A DNA stretch of 64,000 nt from Candidatus Megaera endosymbiont of Mesostigma viride (GTDB taxonomy: Bacteria > Pseudomonadota > Alphaproteobacteria > Rickettsiales > Rickettsiaceae). Position numbers and translations under genes: made by a program. Position 1 is the stretch's first letter. Every line of letters starts with the position of its first letter. The stretch lies in the NCBI GenBank assembly GCA_020410825.1, contig CP084576.1, forward strand, positions 930,001 to 994,000, given 5' to 3'. Positions 55,638 to 64,000 of the stretch are shown in pieces. Under the pieces are notes generated by a model, which ran no database searches, was not told where the DNA came from, and worked only from the letters and a program-made list of their open reading frames with translations.

Positions 55638-58304
55638 ATGAATAGTGAATCTCAAAACAAGCAATTGCTAATAATTGACGGATATGGTTTTGTTTTTAGA
55701 GCGTATCATGTACAGCCCCCTCTTATATCGCCGGACGGGCAGCCAGTAGGAGCTATTTATGGTTTTACTTCGATGCTTTTAAAAATAATTAATGATTTTA
55801 GACCAGAATATGCCGTAGTGGTTTTAGATAGTAAAGGCAAAAATTTCCGCCATGATTTGTTTAAAGAATATAAAGCACATCGTCCCCCTGCTCCAGAAGA
55901 ACTTCTTTCTCAGCTACCGATAGTTCAAAGCGCAGCCGAAGCCCTTAATTTTTGTGTCCTCTCTAAGGAAGGGTTTGAAGCTGATGACATTATTGCAACT
56001 CTGGCAAAAAATTGTACCGATGATAATGTTGAAGCTGTTATCGTTTCATCTGATAAGGATCTGCTACAGCTAATGGATAATGGGATTAAAATTTATGATC
56101 CGGTAAAGTCAAAATTTGTCCTCCAAGAGGATGTTTTAGCAAAATTTGGGGTGTTACCAAATAAAGTCAGAGAAGTGCAAGCTCTTGTCGGGGATGCGTC
56201 CGATAATATTCCAGGGGTAAAAGGCATAGGCCCTAAAACCGCCTCTGAATTAATAAATAATTTCGGGGATTTAGCAGGTATATATAACTGTATAGACCAG
56301 GTTAAAAACAATAGGCAAAGGGATTTATTGCTCAACTACAAAGCTCAAGCTTTTCTATCCTGGCAACTAGTAGGGCTAGATCAAAATGTTGAAGTTCCTT
56401 ATAATCTGAATTTATTTGCGTTAACTTATAAGCAAGAATCAAAAATTATTGAATTTATTGCAAAATATGGATTTAAATCTCTAAATAAAAGAATTGAAAC
56501 TTTGTTTAATATTAAAATTGAAAATAAGGTTAATATTGAAATACCAAAGGAATTGACACTACAAGAGTTCCAACCCAAGAAAATAGCCATTAATTCAGCT
56601 CAATCCTTATCTGAGTTAAAAAACAAAATAGAAAGGTTTGGTTTAGTAGCAGTAACTTTAGAAGAAAATGATTCGCATATAACTGTTTCTATTTCTTTAG
56701 AAAATCAAATTTACTTGCTTAATTATAATCCTCACAAATCAACTTATGCAGTAGATTTGTTTTCTTATGCAAAAAATGATTCTACAGTATTAGACCACAA
56801 CAATTTTATTGACGAATTATTTGCAAATTACTCTATTAAAAAAATCACTGCTAATTTAAAAAATTTATATAAAAATTTTTCTGGCCCGTTAAATAGCTTC
56901 GAAGATTTAAACCTTATGGATTATTGCCTTTCTGCAGGTAGCAAAGAGAAGTCCATTCATGAAATAATAAATTATTATGCTGAGAAAAATATCGATAAAT
57001 CTTTGCCTGATATAAGCTTATCCCAATATTTTCTTGAATGTTATAGCGAAATGCAGAAACAGCTTTTTAGGCAGAAAACGCTGCATTTATATAAAACGAT
57101 TGACTTACCTTTATGTAGAATTTTGCATAACATGGAAGCTTACGGTATTAAAATCGATATCACGTGTTTACAAAAATTATCAACTGAGTTTCAAAAAGAA
57201 ATAGAGATGCTTGAAAAAGAGATTTTCTCATACTGCGGGCAAGAATTTAATATTGCATCGCCAAAGCAACTTGGTGGGATTTTATTTGATAAGCTGCAGT
57301 TGCCGTTTTCAAAAATATCCGGTAAATCGAAAACCTATGGCACCGGTGTAGAAATTCTCGAGAAGTTAAGTGATGAAGGATATGAAATCGCTGACTTAAT
57401 TTTAAAATATCGACATTTAACCAAACTAAAAAATACTTATACTGATGCTTTGCCTAAACAAGTTGATCCCATAACTAGTAGGTTACATACCACTTTTCTA
57501 CAAACATCTACTACAACTGGACGTTTAAGCTCAAATAACCCAAATGTTCAGAATATCCCAATCCGCACGCCAGAAGGTAATAACATCAGAGCTGCCTTTA
57601 TTGCTCCTGCAGGGTATAAATTAATTTCGGCAGATTATTCTCAAATAGAACTCAGAATTTTAAGTCATGTAGCAAATATACAGGCTCTTAAAGAAGCATT
57701 TACAAAAGGAGAGGATATCCATAAACAAACTGCCAGTCAGATTTTTGGTGTAGAAATGGATAAAGTAACACCAGAGTTAAGAAGAAATGCCAAAGCAATT
57801 AACTTTGGGATTATTTACGGTATTAGTTCATTTGGCCTTGCGAAAAATCTCAATATTACTAAAAAAGCTGCAGCAGACTATATAGCAAAATATTTTCAGG
57901 AATATCCGGGTATTGAAAAATATATGGCAGATACTATTAATTTTGCCCGCCAAAACCTTTATGTAGAAAATCTGCTTGGCAGAAGATGTTACATTCCGAT
58001 GATTAATAACAAAAATCATAGTTTGCGTTCTTTTGCAGAAAGAGCAGCTATAAATGCTCCGATGCAAAGCCTTACTGCTGATATTGCAAAGATGGCAATG
58101 ATTGCCATAGATAGGAAATTACAAGCAAACTTACTAAAAACAACAATGACTTTACAGATTCATGATGAATTGGTATTTGAAGCACCTCTATCCGAAGTTG
58201 AATCAGTAACTAAATTAATAAAATCTACCATGGAAAATATAATTGTCTTGGATGTACCAATTAAAGTAGATATATCTCATGGCGATAATTGGCAAGAAAT
58301 ATAG
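55638..58304 (+). CDS. polA: DNA polymerase I (degenerate 3'-5' exonuclease domain)
   Basis: The 888-residue protein has three parts. The N-terminal 5' nuclease (1-290) has LLIIDGYGFVFRAYH, AVVLDSKGKNFRHDLFKEYK and DASDNIPGVKGIGPKT. The middle domain (about 310-500) keeps the fold of the 3'-5' exonuclease, but the usual D-x-E is replaced (VAVTLEEND), the NxKxD site reads NLKNL and the YxxxD site is not seen, so proofreading is probably lost. The polymerase domain is intact: TGRLSSNNPNVQNIPIR, SADYSQIELRILSH, RRNAKAINFGIIYGIS and IHDELVFEAP. The ATG at 55638 is used; the frame extends upstream only to a TTG. Confidence 0.95.
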   Translation: MNSESQNKQLLIIDGYGFVFRAYHVQPPLISPDGQPVGAIYGFTSMLLKIINDFRPEYAVVVLDSKGKNFRHDLFKEYKAHRPPAPEELLSQLPIVQSAAEALNFCVLSKEGFEADDIIATLAKNCTDDNVEAVIVSSDKDLLQLMDNGIKIYDPVKSKFVLQEDVLAKFGVLPNKVREVQALVGDASDNIPGVKGIGPKTASELINNFGDLAGIYNCIDQVKNNRQRDLLLNYKAQAFLSWQLVGLDQNVEVPYNLNLFALTYKQESKIIEFIAKYGFKSLNKRIETLFNIKIENKVNIEIPKELTLQEFQPKKIAINSAQSLSELKNKIERFGLVAVTLEENDSHITVSISLENQIYLLNYNPHKSTYAVDLFSYAKNDSTVLDHNNFIDELFANYSIKKITANLKNLYKNFSGPLNSFEDLNLMDYCLSAGSKEKSIHEIINYYAEKNIDKSLPDISLSQYFLECYSEMQKQLFRQKTLHLYKTIDLPLCRILHNMEAYGIKIDITCLQKLSTEFQKEIEMLEKEIFSYCGQEFNIASPKQLGGILFDKLQLPFSKISGKSKTYGTGVEILEKLSDEGYEIADLILKYRHLTKLKNTYTDALPKQVDPITSRLHTTFLQTSTTTGRLSSNNPNVQNIPIRTPEGNNIRAAFIAPAGYKLISADYSQIELRILSHVANIQALKEAFTKGEDIHKQTASQIFGVEMDKVTPELRRNAKAINFGIIYGISSFGLAKNLNITKKAAADYIAKYFQEYPGIEKYMADTINFARQNLYVENLLGRRCYIPMINNKNHSLRSFAERAAINAPMQSLTADIAKMAMIAIDRKLQANLLKTTMTLQIHDELVFEAPLSEVESVTKLIKSTMENIIVLDVPIKVDISHGDNWQEI

Positions 58305-58366
58305 TTTTATTTAATATTCGTTATTCCTTATCTTGGATGCCACCTATTGGCTACTTTTTTAAAAGC

Positions 58367-60181
58367 TTAAATATCACTTATATGTTTGCCTTCAAGTAAA
58401 GATTTAGCTCCACTATTTAAGTGTTTTTCGATAAAATCTGCTGCCGACTTATTTAATTCCCCGATTTTGGTTAAAATCTCATCCCGATTATTAGTATATA
58501 TAATATTCTGCAAAGAATTTATTAAAGCCATAATGGATTCTTTTTCGTTAATATTTAAAATATCAGGGGTTTCATTCATAGCTTTTGTGATTCCTGCAAT
58601 TACATTCTGCGCATCAATTCGAGTTTCAGTCAAAAGCCTAATTTTATAATCTTCTTCAGCATTTTTAAAAGCATTCTCCAGCATATTATTTATTTCTGTC
58701 TGGCTTAATCCATAGCTAGGTTTTAATTCAATATTTTGAGCTATTCCGCTAGTATTTTCCTTGGCGGTAACAGATAAAATAGCATCGGCATCAACAGCAA
58801 AAGTTACTTCTATTTTTGCCATACCTGCTTTCCTAGGGGGAATATTTTTTAGTTCAAACCTAGCAAGCGACCTACAATCTTGTACCATTTCCCTTTCTCC
58901 TTGCACTATATGAAATTGCATACCGGTTTGGTGATCCGCATAAGTGGTAAAAGTTTTAGTAATAGAAAAAGGAATTGGGGTGTTACGCATGATAATCTTT
59001 TCAGCAATACCTCCATATAACTCCATACCTACTGATAGAGGTAAGACATCTATCAGTAGCGAGTTCCGGCTAGAAACTAAAGATAAATTTTCTGCTTGGA
59101 GAGCGGCTCCAATAACAACTGCTCTGTCAGGATCAATATCAGAGAACACCTCAATGCCAAATGATCTGGTTAAATTTTGAGCAATAAACGGAATCCTTGT
59201 TGATCCCCCAACTAGTATTATACCGTCAAGTTTAACATCAGCGTCAAATAAAGTATCTTTAGCTATTTTAATTGTTCTGTTAATTAATGGCGAAATAAGA
59301 TTTTCAAAAACTTCCCTTGTAATTTTAAACTTTTTACTACCAAAATTTAGGAAAGCGCTATTTTGGAATGATAGGAGCTCTTTAAGCTCCTTTGCCTTCA
59401 GATATAAAGCCGGTTCTAAACTAATATTTAGTTCTTTGGCAATATGCTCAGCTAAAATATGATCTAAATCGTCACCGCCGAGCAAATTATCCCCTCCTGT
59501 GGCAATAACCTGCAAAACTCCTGCTTCCATGTTTAATATGGAAACATCAAAAGTACCCCCTCCAAGATCGTAGACCATATAAGCACCTTGGGATTTTTTA
59601 TGAAATCCGTAAGCATAAGCCGCTGCCGTCGGCTCAGCAATAAGTCGTAATACGTCAAAGCCAGCAATTTTAGCAGCTAGCATAACCGCCCCCCTAGATG
59701 CATCATCAAAATAAGCTGGAACTGATACAACAGCTTTACTTATAGCTGTTCCAAGCTCCTGCTCTGCATGTTCCTTTAAGAATAAAAATATCTTTGCTGC
59801 TAGTTCAGGAAAACTATACTTCGTAGTACCAAATGTAACTTTCGGCATAGATGAAGTATAATCTACTAGAACAAAATCTGATAATATTTTATGCAGAACT
59901 TCCGTTGATTTAATTTCTTCGTATGATTTAGAAAGAAGCCTTTTGATCGAAGAAATAGAGTTTTTTTCTCCTCTATTTTTGCCTATTAAAAATTTTTCTA
60001 GTTGATCGTCATAAAATATAACTGATGGTAAAAGGCCATTTTTTCCTACGGAGTTAATTATTTGCGGATTGTTGTCCTTGGAATAAGCAATTAAAGAGTT
60101 AGTAGTGCCAAAATCGATTCCTACTACTATTTCTTCTTGTAAATCTCTTTTTCCAGGTTCTTCAATTTCAATTATCTGCAT
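58367..60181 (-). CDS. hscA: Fe-S cluster chaperone HscA (Hsp70 family)
   Basis: HscA binds the scaffold IscU and promotes cluster transfer using ATP. The Hsp70 ATPase marks are [42 protein letters not shown] and [12 protein letters not shown]. The substrate-binding domain follows with [12 protein letters not shown]. The 604-residue length and the adjacent hscB identify HscA rather than DnaK. It overlaps the end of hscB by 14 bases. No isc genes lie in the window. Confidence 0.95.
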   Translation of the reverse strand: MQIIEIEEPGKRDLQEEIVVGIDFGTTNSLIAYSKDNNPQIINSVGKNGLLPSVIFYDDQLEKFLIGKNRGEKNSISSIKRLLSKSYEEIKSTEVLHKILSDFVLVDYTSSMPKVTFGTTKYSFPELAAKIFLFLKEHAEQELGTAISKAVVSVPAYFDDASRGAVMLAAKIAGFDVLRLIAEPTAAAYAYGFHKKSQGAYMVYDLGGGTFDVSILNMEAGVLQVIATGGDNLLGGDDLDHILAEHIAKELNISLEPALYLKAKELKELLSFQNSAFLNFGSKKFKITREVFENLISPLINRTIKIAKDTLFDADVKLDGIILVGGSTRIPFIAQNLTRSFGIEVFSDIDPDRAVVIGAALQAENLSLVSSRNSLLIDVLPLSVGMELYGGIAEKIIMRNTPIPFSITKTFTTYADHQTGMQFHIVQGEREMVQDCRSLARFELKNIPPRKAGMAKIEVTFAVDADAILSVTAKENTSGIAQNIELKPSYGLSQTEINNMLENAFKNAEEDYKIRLLTETRIDAQNVIAGITKAMNETPDILNINEKESIMALINSLQNIIYTNNRDEILTKIGELNKSAADFIEKHLNSGAKSLLEGKHISDI

Positions 60182-60671
60182 TCTTAATCTTTAACTTTAT
60201 ATTGTTGACTAAATTAGTAAGATACTTTAGCCGCACAGTAAGATCAAGAGCTTGTTTAATATTATTTTCTGAAAAAGCAATACCTATATCATGCACCAGT
60301 TTTTCACAAATTGCGATTTTATCCTTTTTAATGACATATAAACTTGATAAATTACAGCTGAGACTTTCTATTGATTCATATTCTTCTAGTATTTCTTCCA
60401 GTTGGGCAGCAGATAAAACTGACTTTAATTTGTCATTATCAAGGATTTCACCTTTGGTTTTTAGAATATATTCAGCCCTTAAATAGTCATCTTTTAAAAC
60501 TTTAAAAGCTTCGTTAGCAAACATCGAGTATGCAGCATTTTTATGACGCTGTAGTTCATCTTTTGCCTTGTCGGGGTGGTATTTCTCCTGCAAAGCTAAA
60601 TATTGTTTTCTTAAGCGCGTTTGGTCAATAATGTAATTTTGCTCTATATCAAATAATTCGAAATAATTCAT
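60168..60671 (-). CDS. hscB: Fe-S cluster co-chaperone HscB
   Basis: The 167-residue protein starts with a J domain (MNYFELFDIEQNYIIDQTRL) with HPD at 32-34, and continues with the helical HscB domain (LRAEYILKTKG, then EQLEEYESIE-like helices) that binds IscU. It stimulates the HscA ATPase. It is the first gene of hscBA and overlaps hscA by 14 bases. Confidence 0.92.
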   Translation of the reverse strand: MNYFELFDIEQNYIIDQTRLRKQYLALQEKYHPDKAKDELQRHKNAAYSMFANEAFKVLKDDYLRAEYILKTKGEILDNDKLKSVLSAAQLEEILEEYESIESLSCNLSSLYVIKKDKIAICEKLVHDIGIAFSENNIKQALDLTVRLKYLTNLVNNIKLKIKNADN

Positions 60672-60854
60672 TTTAAAATCGCAATTTTTAACTCACTATA
60701 AATTATTTATGTAATAAAAAGAAATCAATATTTGCTTTTGTTTTGTTCGGATCAGAAAAGTAGCAAATTAGTTTAGATAGTTCAAACAATAGCAGAGACT
60801 GATTAAATGTTTACATTTAAGATTTTCTATACTAATTTAGGCTTAATTATTTAA

Positions 60855-60931
60855 GCATCTGTAGCTCAGCTGGATAGAGCGTTGCCCTCCGAAGGCAGAG
60901 GTCGTTGGTTCAAATCCAATCAGATGCACCA
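60855..60931 (+). tRNA. tRNA-Arg (anticodon CCG)
   Basis: The acceptor GCATCTG pairs with CAGATGC, followed by A and encoded CCA. The anticodon arm is TTGCC-CTCCGAA-GGCAG with one T-G pair and anticodon CCG, reading CGG codons. The T-loop is TTCAAAT. It ends 24 bases before queF. Confidence 0.95.
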
Positions 60932-60955
60932 TTTAATTGGATAATTAAAAAATAT

Positions 60956-61786
60956 ATGTCAGAAATATTACTTGGTAGACAAGTATCATATAAAAGCGAT
61001 TACGATAATTCATTATTATTTCCTATAAAAAGGAGCCTAGGTAGAGCCAAGATAATTAAGGAATCATCTCTGCCATTTAATGGTTATGATTTATGGAGCT
61101 GTTATGAGCTCTCCTGGCTCGATTCAAAAGGCAAACCGGAAGTAAGAATTATGCATTTTGTGGTATCGGCAGATTCAGAATTTTTAATAGAATCAAAATC
61201 TGTTAAATTATACTTAAACTCTTTTAATAATACTAAATTTGCCACTCAAGAAGAAGTATACAATCTGATAAAATCCGATCTAAGCCAGATAGCTGGTTCG
61301 CCGGTAAAAGTGTATATAAACAAACTAAGTCATTATAAAAATCAACCACTTAATATTTTTGAAGGGATTTTACTTGATGAACTTCCTGTAGAAATTTCTA
61401 AGTACCAAGTTACTTCTGAATTGCTAAAAATAGATTTAAGCAATCAAGAGCAGATTGTAGAAGAGATTTTATATTCAAATTTATTAAAATCTAATTGTTT
61501 AGTTACCGGTCAACCTGATTGGGCCTCTATCCAGATCAGTTATAAAGGTAAAAAAATAGATCATCGATCTCTGTTAAAATATTTAATTTCTTACAGAGAT
61601 CACAATGGCTTTCACGAAGAATGTATAGAACATATATTTGTTGATATATTAGAAAATTGTCAACCGGAAGAATTGACTGTTTTTGCAAAATATACCAGAA
61701 GAGGAGGGATTGATATTAGCCCCTTCAGAACTAACGTGAGCCTAAAAAACACAGAAGTTATCAAAATTCGTGATGTAAGGCAGTAA
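60956..61786 (+). CDS. queF: NADPH-dependent 7-cyano-7-deazaguanine reductase
   Basis: QueF reduces preQ0 to preQ1, the base that is inserted in tRNA for queuosine. This is the long (bimodular T-fold) form of 276 residues. The QueF motif ESKSVKLYLNSFN is near residue 79 and the catalytic Cys and Asp are in NCLVTGQPDWASIQ. The ATG at 60956 (MSEILLGRQVSYKSDYD) matches the family; a longer frame would run into tRNA-Arg. With queA in the same window, at least two late steps of the pathway are present. Confidence 0.93.
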   Translation: MSEILLGRQVSYKSDYDNSLLFPIKRSLGRAKIIKESSLPFNGYDLWSCYELSWLDSKGKPEVRIMHFVVSADSEFLIESKSVKLYLNSFNNTKFATQEEVYNLIKSDLSQIAGSPVKVYINKLSHYKNQPLNIFEGILLDELPVEISKYQVTSELLKIDLSNQEQIVEEILYSNLLKSNCLVTGQPDWASIQISYKGKKIDHRSLLKYLISYRDHNGFHEECIEHIFVDILENCQPEELTVFAKYTRRGGIDISPFRTNVSLKNTEVIKIRDVRQ

Positions 61787-61862
61787 TGATATAGAATGTA
61801 CAGTGTAAGTTAATATATAATTTACTTAAGTTAATTATGATATATCAACAGAGTTTTACAAA

Positions 61863-62333
61863 ATGTCCAAAAGCAAAAAACCAACAAAAATATCTGATGT
61901 AAAAGAAACTTCAGCAAGATCTATAAACTCAGCAAAATTAGGTTCTCACGGTTCAGGAGAAGTGAAAGATAACTTACCAAATAAACATTTAAATCCTCCC
62001 TTTAGCTTTGTAACTGATGATGTTAAAGAAAAAATGGAAAGTTTTATGAAAGCCAGCATCGGTTCTATGTGTAGCCCTCAGGCTGGAAACAATGATGGAA
62101 GAAGTATAATAGATAATATGATAACAAAATTATCTAATAATATAAGACGAGGTTTTGAACAGAATATGGAACTGGGGCAGGAAGTTTTAAAGTGTAAGAC
62201 AGCAGCAGATTTTATCGAATCTCAGCGCAAAAATTTTGAGATAAATTACAAAAATGCAATAAAAATATACGATGACCTTTTTTATGATGTAAAAGCTTTA
62301 ACTAATAAGAACCTAAAGAGCATAAAAACATAA
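61863..62333 (+). CDS. Phasin-like helical protein
   Basis: The 156-residue protein has a polar N-terminus (about 1-45, rich in Lys/Ser). A long helix follows, NIRRGFEQNMELGQEVLKCK then TAADFIESQRKNFEINYKN, matching the phasin_2 pattern of alphaproteobacteria (QNMEMGQE / CKTAEDFIELQ). Phasins coat polyhydroxyalkanoate granules, but rickettsial copies occur without known granules and may have other scaffold roles. No PHA synthase is in the window. Confidence 0.7.
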   Translation: MSKSKKPTKISDVKETSARSINSAKLGSHGSGEVKDNLPNKHLNPPFSFVTDDVKEKMESFMKASIGSMCSPQAGNNDGRSIIDNMITKLSNNIRRGFEQNMELGQEVLKCKTAADFIESQRKNFEINYKNAIKIYDDLFYDVKALTNKNLKSIKT

Positions 62334-62562
62334 ATAGGTTATAGCTCTTAAAATTCTGTAAAGTAGAAAATATTTACGGTATGCTTGTACCTGCCGTTTT
62401 ACCAATATATAAAAGGACAGCACCTTATTTTTGCTGCCATATTTTGCTTTTATTATTTTAGAGTTTTGAATAGTTAATTCTAATAAAATTGATTACAGTA
62501 GAACTATCGGACTTACAAGATTTACTAAATCCCTGCCAGACGAGCAATAAATTAAAAATTCC
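62334..62562. other. Non-coding gap after the phasin-like gene
   Basis: No gene is seen. GGACAGC at 62415-62421 and GCTGCC at 62433-62438 can form a short bulged stem followed by a T-rich stretch, a weak terminator candidate for the phasin gene. Confidence 0.3.
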
Positions 62563-62751
62563 TTATGTTATTGCTATTCTATTTAAACCATTCATTAAGG
62601 ATATACAAATACTAAGATCTGCAATTTCTTTTTCAGAAAATCTAATATTTGATCTTTTAGTTCAGTTGTCTTCTTTTAAGTACAGATTCAACAAATTCTA
62701 TTGAGCTAAATCGTAATCCTTAAATTCATTGATATTTTCAAACCACCTCAT
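62563..62751 (-). pseudogene. Decayed gene, possibly AhpD/carboxymuconolactone decarboxylase-like
   Basis: The minus strand reads, in different frames, MRWFENINEFKDYDLAQ, then SIEFVESVLKRRQLN, then TELKDQILDFL, then RFSEKEIADLSICISLMNGL followed by NRIAIT and a stop. The last piece recalls the end of carboxymuconolactone decarboxylase family proteins (FSEKEIxDLTxxIxxxNxxNRLAI). Several frameshifts are needed, so it is an old remnant. A plus-strand frame over the same bases starts with TTG and looks like its shadow. Confidence 0.4.
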
Positions 62752-62813
62752 TAGATATGGCCTACGATGTTATTTTCCCTCTTTTTTTAGGGTTTTGTTA
62801 TGCGTGATTTATA

Positions 62814-63989
62814 TTATTTAGCAACCTGACTTTGACTCGAAGAACGAGGTTTTTGAGAAAAAGTCTGTGATGATCCTTTACTACTGATATGTCCTTCAAC
62901 AGAAGATGATACGACTGCTCCTACTAGTTCCTTTAGACTCTTTTCAGTTGTTATTTCACCCTGCACGGTCTTTTCCTTTTTAGCGATGTCGCTACCTACC
63001 AATCCTGCAATAAACTCTTTTACTACTGATAAGAAATTAGGATCTTTTGATCGAGATGGGTCTAAGTATATCCCCCCTGAAGCAAGTCCGACAGTGGTAT
63101 AGCTTGTATTTTGATAATATTCTTTAGTAAGACCGGTTCTGGTAACAGAAAAATAACCTGAATCCACTCCTCCGACTAATTCCGCCCTTTTTTCTTTTAA
63201 GATATCAGCCACTTCAATTCCTCCATGCTCTTTTTTTATTTCTAATATGACTTCTTTCAAACTTTCAAATATCAGAGCAGTATCTTCTTTTCTTTTTCCT
63301 TTCTCCCCTCCAGAAAATAAATTATACCCAATACCGTGTGCTACTTCACGAATCTCTTCTAACTCAGCTTTGCTGAAGTGGTAAGAGTCATTCATTTGTT
63401 TTGCTATTCTGCCAAGTAGTTCCTCTGTAATTGCTCCGTCAGGTAAGTATATACCTCCCGAAACTAGCCCTGCAGTAGTATATTTCGTTTTTTTATGAAT
63501 ATCTGCAGCAAGCTCACTTACCAGTTCCGGTAGGTTTTCTCTATTTACCAAACCATGAGCAGTAATTTCTGGATTCTCCTTTAAAAAAACTTGTATAGCC
63601 ATTTGGCATGCTTCTCTTATCATATATCCGTCTTTACCCCGATTAGCACCCTGGCCGAATAATTTTTCTGTAACTTGATCAGCAATAACATTAGCAGCGA
63701 GTTTGGCCTGTATATTATTACTATCATTCCTATTCTCATATAATAAAGTCATGATAGCCCCCGTTGTCGATAGATCAGAGGTATTATTATAAGTACTTGA
63801 TGCTAACGGAAAAGACTTGTACTTTACGATATCCGGATTTTGACTAGTAAGCTTTCTTAATTCTGCGCCCATAGGAGAGTCGCTTATGTATAACTCTTCT
63901 ATATTTTTACGTAATAATTTAGGGTCTGACGTTAGATCCCCTAAATATTCTGCTCTAGAAATAATAGAGTCCGTAATTAAATCCATCAT
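62814..63989 (-). CDS. Unrecognised 391-residue protein with duplicated GGIYL motif
   Basis: I do not recognise the family. The protein has no signal peptide and no membrane helix. It is mostly helical and charged, with one striking duplication: YTTAGLVSGGIYL at 170-182 and YTTVGLASGGIYL at 298-310, about 128 residues apart, each preceded and followed by helical, charged sequence. The C-terminal 35 residues are Ser/Gln/Lys-rich and look disordered (SSQTFSQKPRSSSQSQ). The polar tail and duplicated core are compatible with a secreted effector or a scaffold protein, but this is speculation. It starts at the ATG at 63989 (or 63986). The neighbour downstream is the decayed gene. Confidence 0.7.
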   Translation of the reverse strand: MMDLITDSIISRAEYLGDLTSDPKLLRKNIEELYISDSPMGAELRKLTSQNPDIVKYKSFPLASSTYNNTSDLSTTGAIMTLLYENRNDSNNIQAKLAANVIADQVTEKLFGQGANRGKDGYMIREACQMAIQVFLKENPEITAHGLVNRENLPELVSELAADIHKKTKYTTAGLVSGGIYLPDGAITEELLGRIAKQMNDSYHFSKAELEEIREVAHGIGYNLFSGGEKGKRKEDTALIFESLKEVILEIKKEHGGIEVADILKEKRAELVGGVDSGYFSVTRTGLTKEYYQNTSYTTVGLASGGIYLDPSRSKDPNFLSVVKEFIAGLVGSDIAKKEKTVQGEITTEKSLKELVGAVVSSSVEGHISSKGSSQTFSQKPRSSSQSQVAK

Positions 63990-64000
63990 ATATTTTTGAT

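Noticed and set aside
55455-55664. A 69-codon minus-strand frame upstream of polA with some protein-like sequence
   Set aside because: It overlaps the polA start and promoter, and no relative could be recognised; left as non-coding with low certainty.
58305-58366. Shared terminator between the convergent polA and hscA ends
   Set aside because: Only a 4-base stem (GCCA/TGGC) before a T-run was found, too weak to report.
60905-60955. Upstream extension of queF
   Set aside because: The added codons lie inside tRNA-Arg and begin with TTG; the ATG at 60956 matches the family N-terminus.
62489-62704. A 71-codon plus-strand frame after the phasin-like gene
   Set aside because: It starts with TTG, lacks a ribosome site and is antisense to the decayed minus-strand gene that explains the sequence better.

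Overview
The window is AT-rich, gene-dense bacterial chromosome that I read as a member of the Rickettsiales, most likely Rickettsiaceae. Support comes from a 17 kDa rickettsial surface antigen homologue, the alphaproteobacterial cell-cycle regulator TrcR, a DUF3576 gene just before leuS, an rpmF-fabH-ihfA-merR cluster, gatCAB, an AmpG permease beside dacC, and an NDUFS4-like complex I subunit. Several genes are unexpected for a reduced Rickettsia: glucose-6-phosphate isomerase, a eukaryote-like type II glutamine synthetase, an SbtA-type bicarbonate transporter, queF, and two spore-coat-U proteins. A less reduced rickettsial endosymbiont of a protist or alga would fit, but the genus cannot be fixed from the sequence alone.

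Layout. 1-1.3 kb: two secreted spore-coat-U proteins on the minus strand. 1.5-7.6 kb: tRNA-Gln, a spermidine-synthase-like methyltransferase, pgi, DUF3576-leuS-rluB. 7.9-10.3 kb: a small basic protein, dacC and ampG (peptidoglycan trimming and recycling). 10.6-15.3 kb: an orphan sensor kinase, then the overlapping dapF-mtaB-gpsA operon. 15.4-18.9 kb: trcR, a protein with three 66-residue tandem repeats, a methyltransferase, a GNAT enzyme and a newly called single-span membrane protein. 19-28.5 kb: tRNA-Val, a sodium symporter, a HAD-like protein with a disordered tail, znuCB, the 17 kDa lipoprotein, a cation efflux pump, tadA, an NDUFS4-like protein, xseB, a GATase, hemB and a Sco protein. 28.6-35.5 kb: gatCAB plus a MazG-like gene, bamE, rpmF-fabH-ihfA-merR (no plsX) and a frameshifted pseudogene. 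35.6-41.7 kb: fmt, phr, an MNT-HEPN fusion and gyrA. 42-45.8 kb: an overlapping ftsA / outer-membrane-like / glycosyltransferase operon. 46-47.7 kb: tRNA-Ser and a type II glutamine synthetase bracketed by insertion-sequence-like ends. 47.8-64 kb: radA-rsmD, tRNA-fMet, queA, sbtA, rho-mdh, polA, hscB-hscA, tRNA-Arg, queF, a phasin-like protein, a decayed gene and an unrecognised 391-residue protein.

Most of the window is housekeeping: translation (leuS, gatCAB, fmt, tadA, mtaB, rluB, rsmD, queA, queF, five tRNAs), DNA and transcription (gyrA, polA, radA, xseB, rho, ihfA), envelope (dacC, ampG, dapF, bamE, ftsA) and metabolism (mdh, hemB, gpsA, fabH). The accessory material most worth study is the tandem-repeat protein, the ftsA-linked envelope operon, the glutamine synthetase island, the unknown protein at the right end, the spore-coat-U pair, and several small or decayed genes found by reading gaps between the annotated genes. 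No CRISPR array, rRNA operon, intact transposase or prophage was seen.
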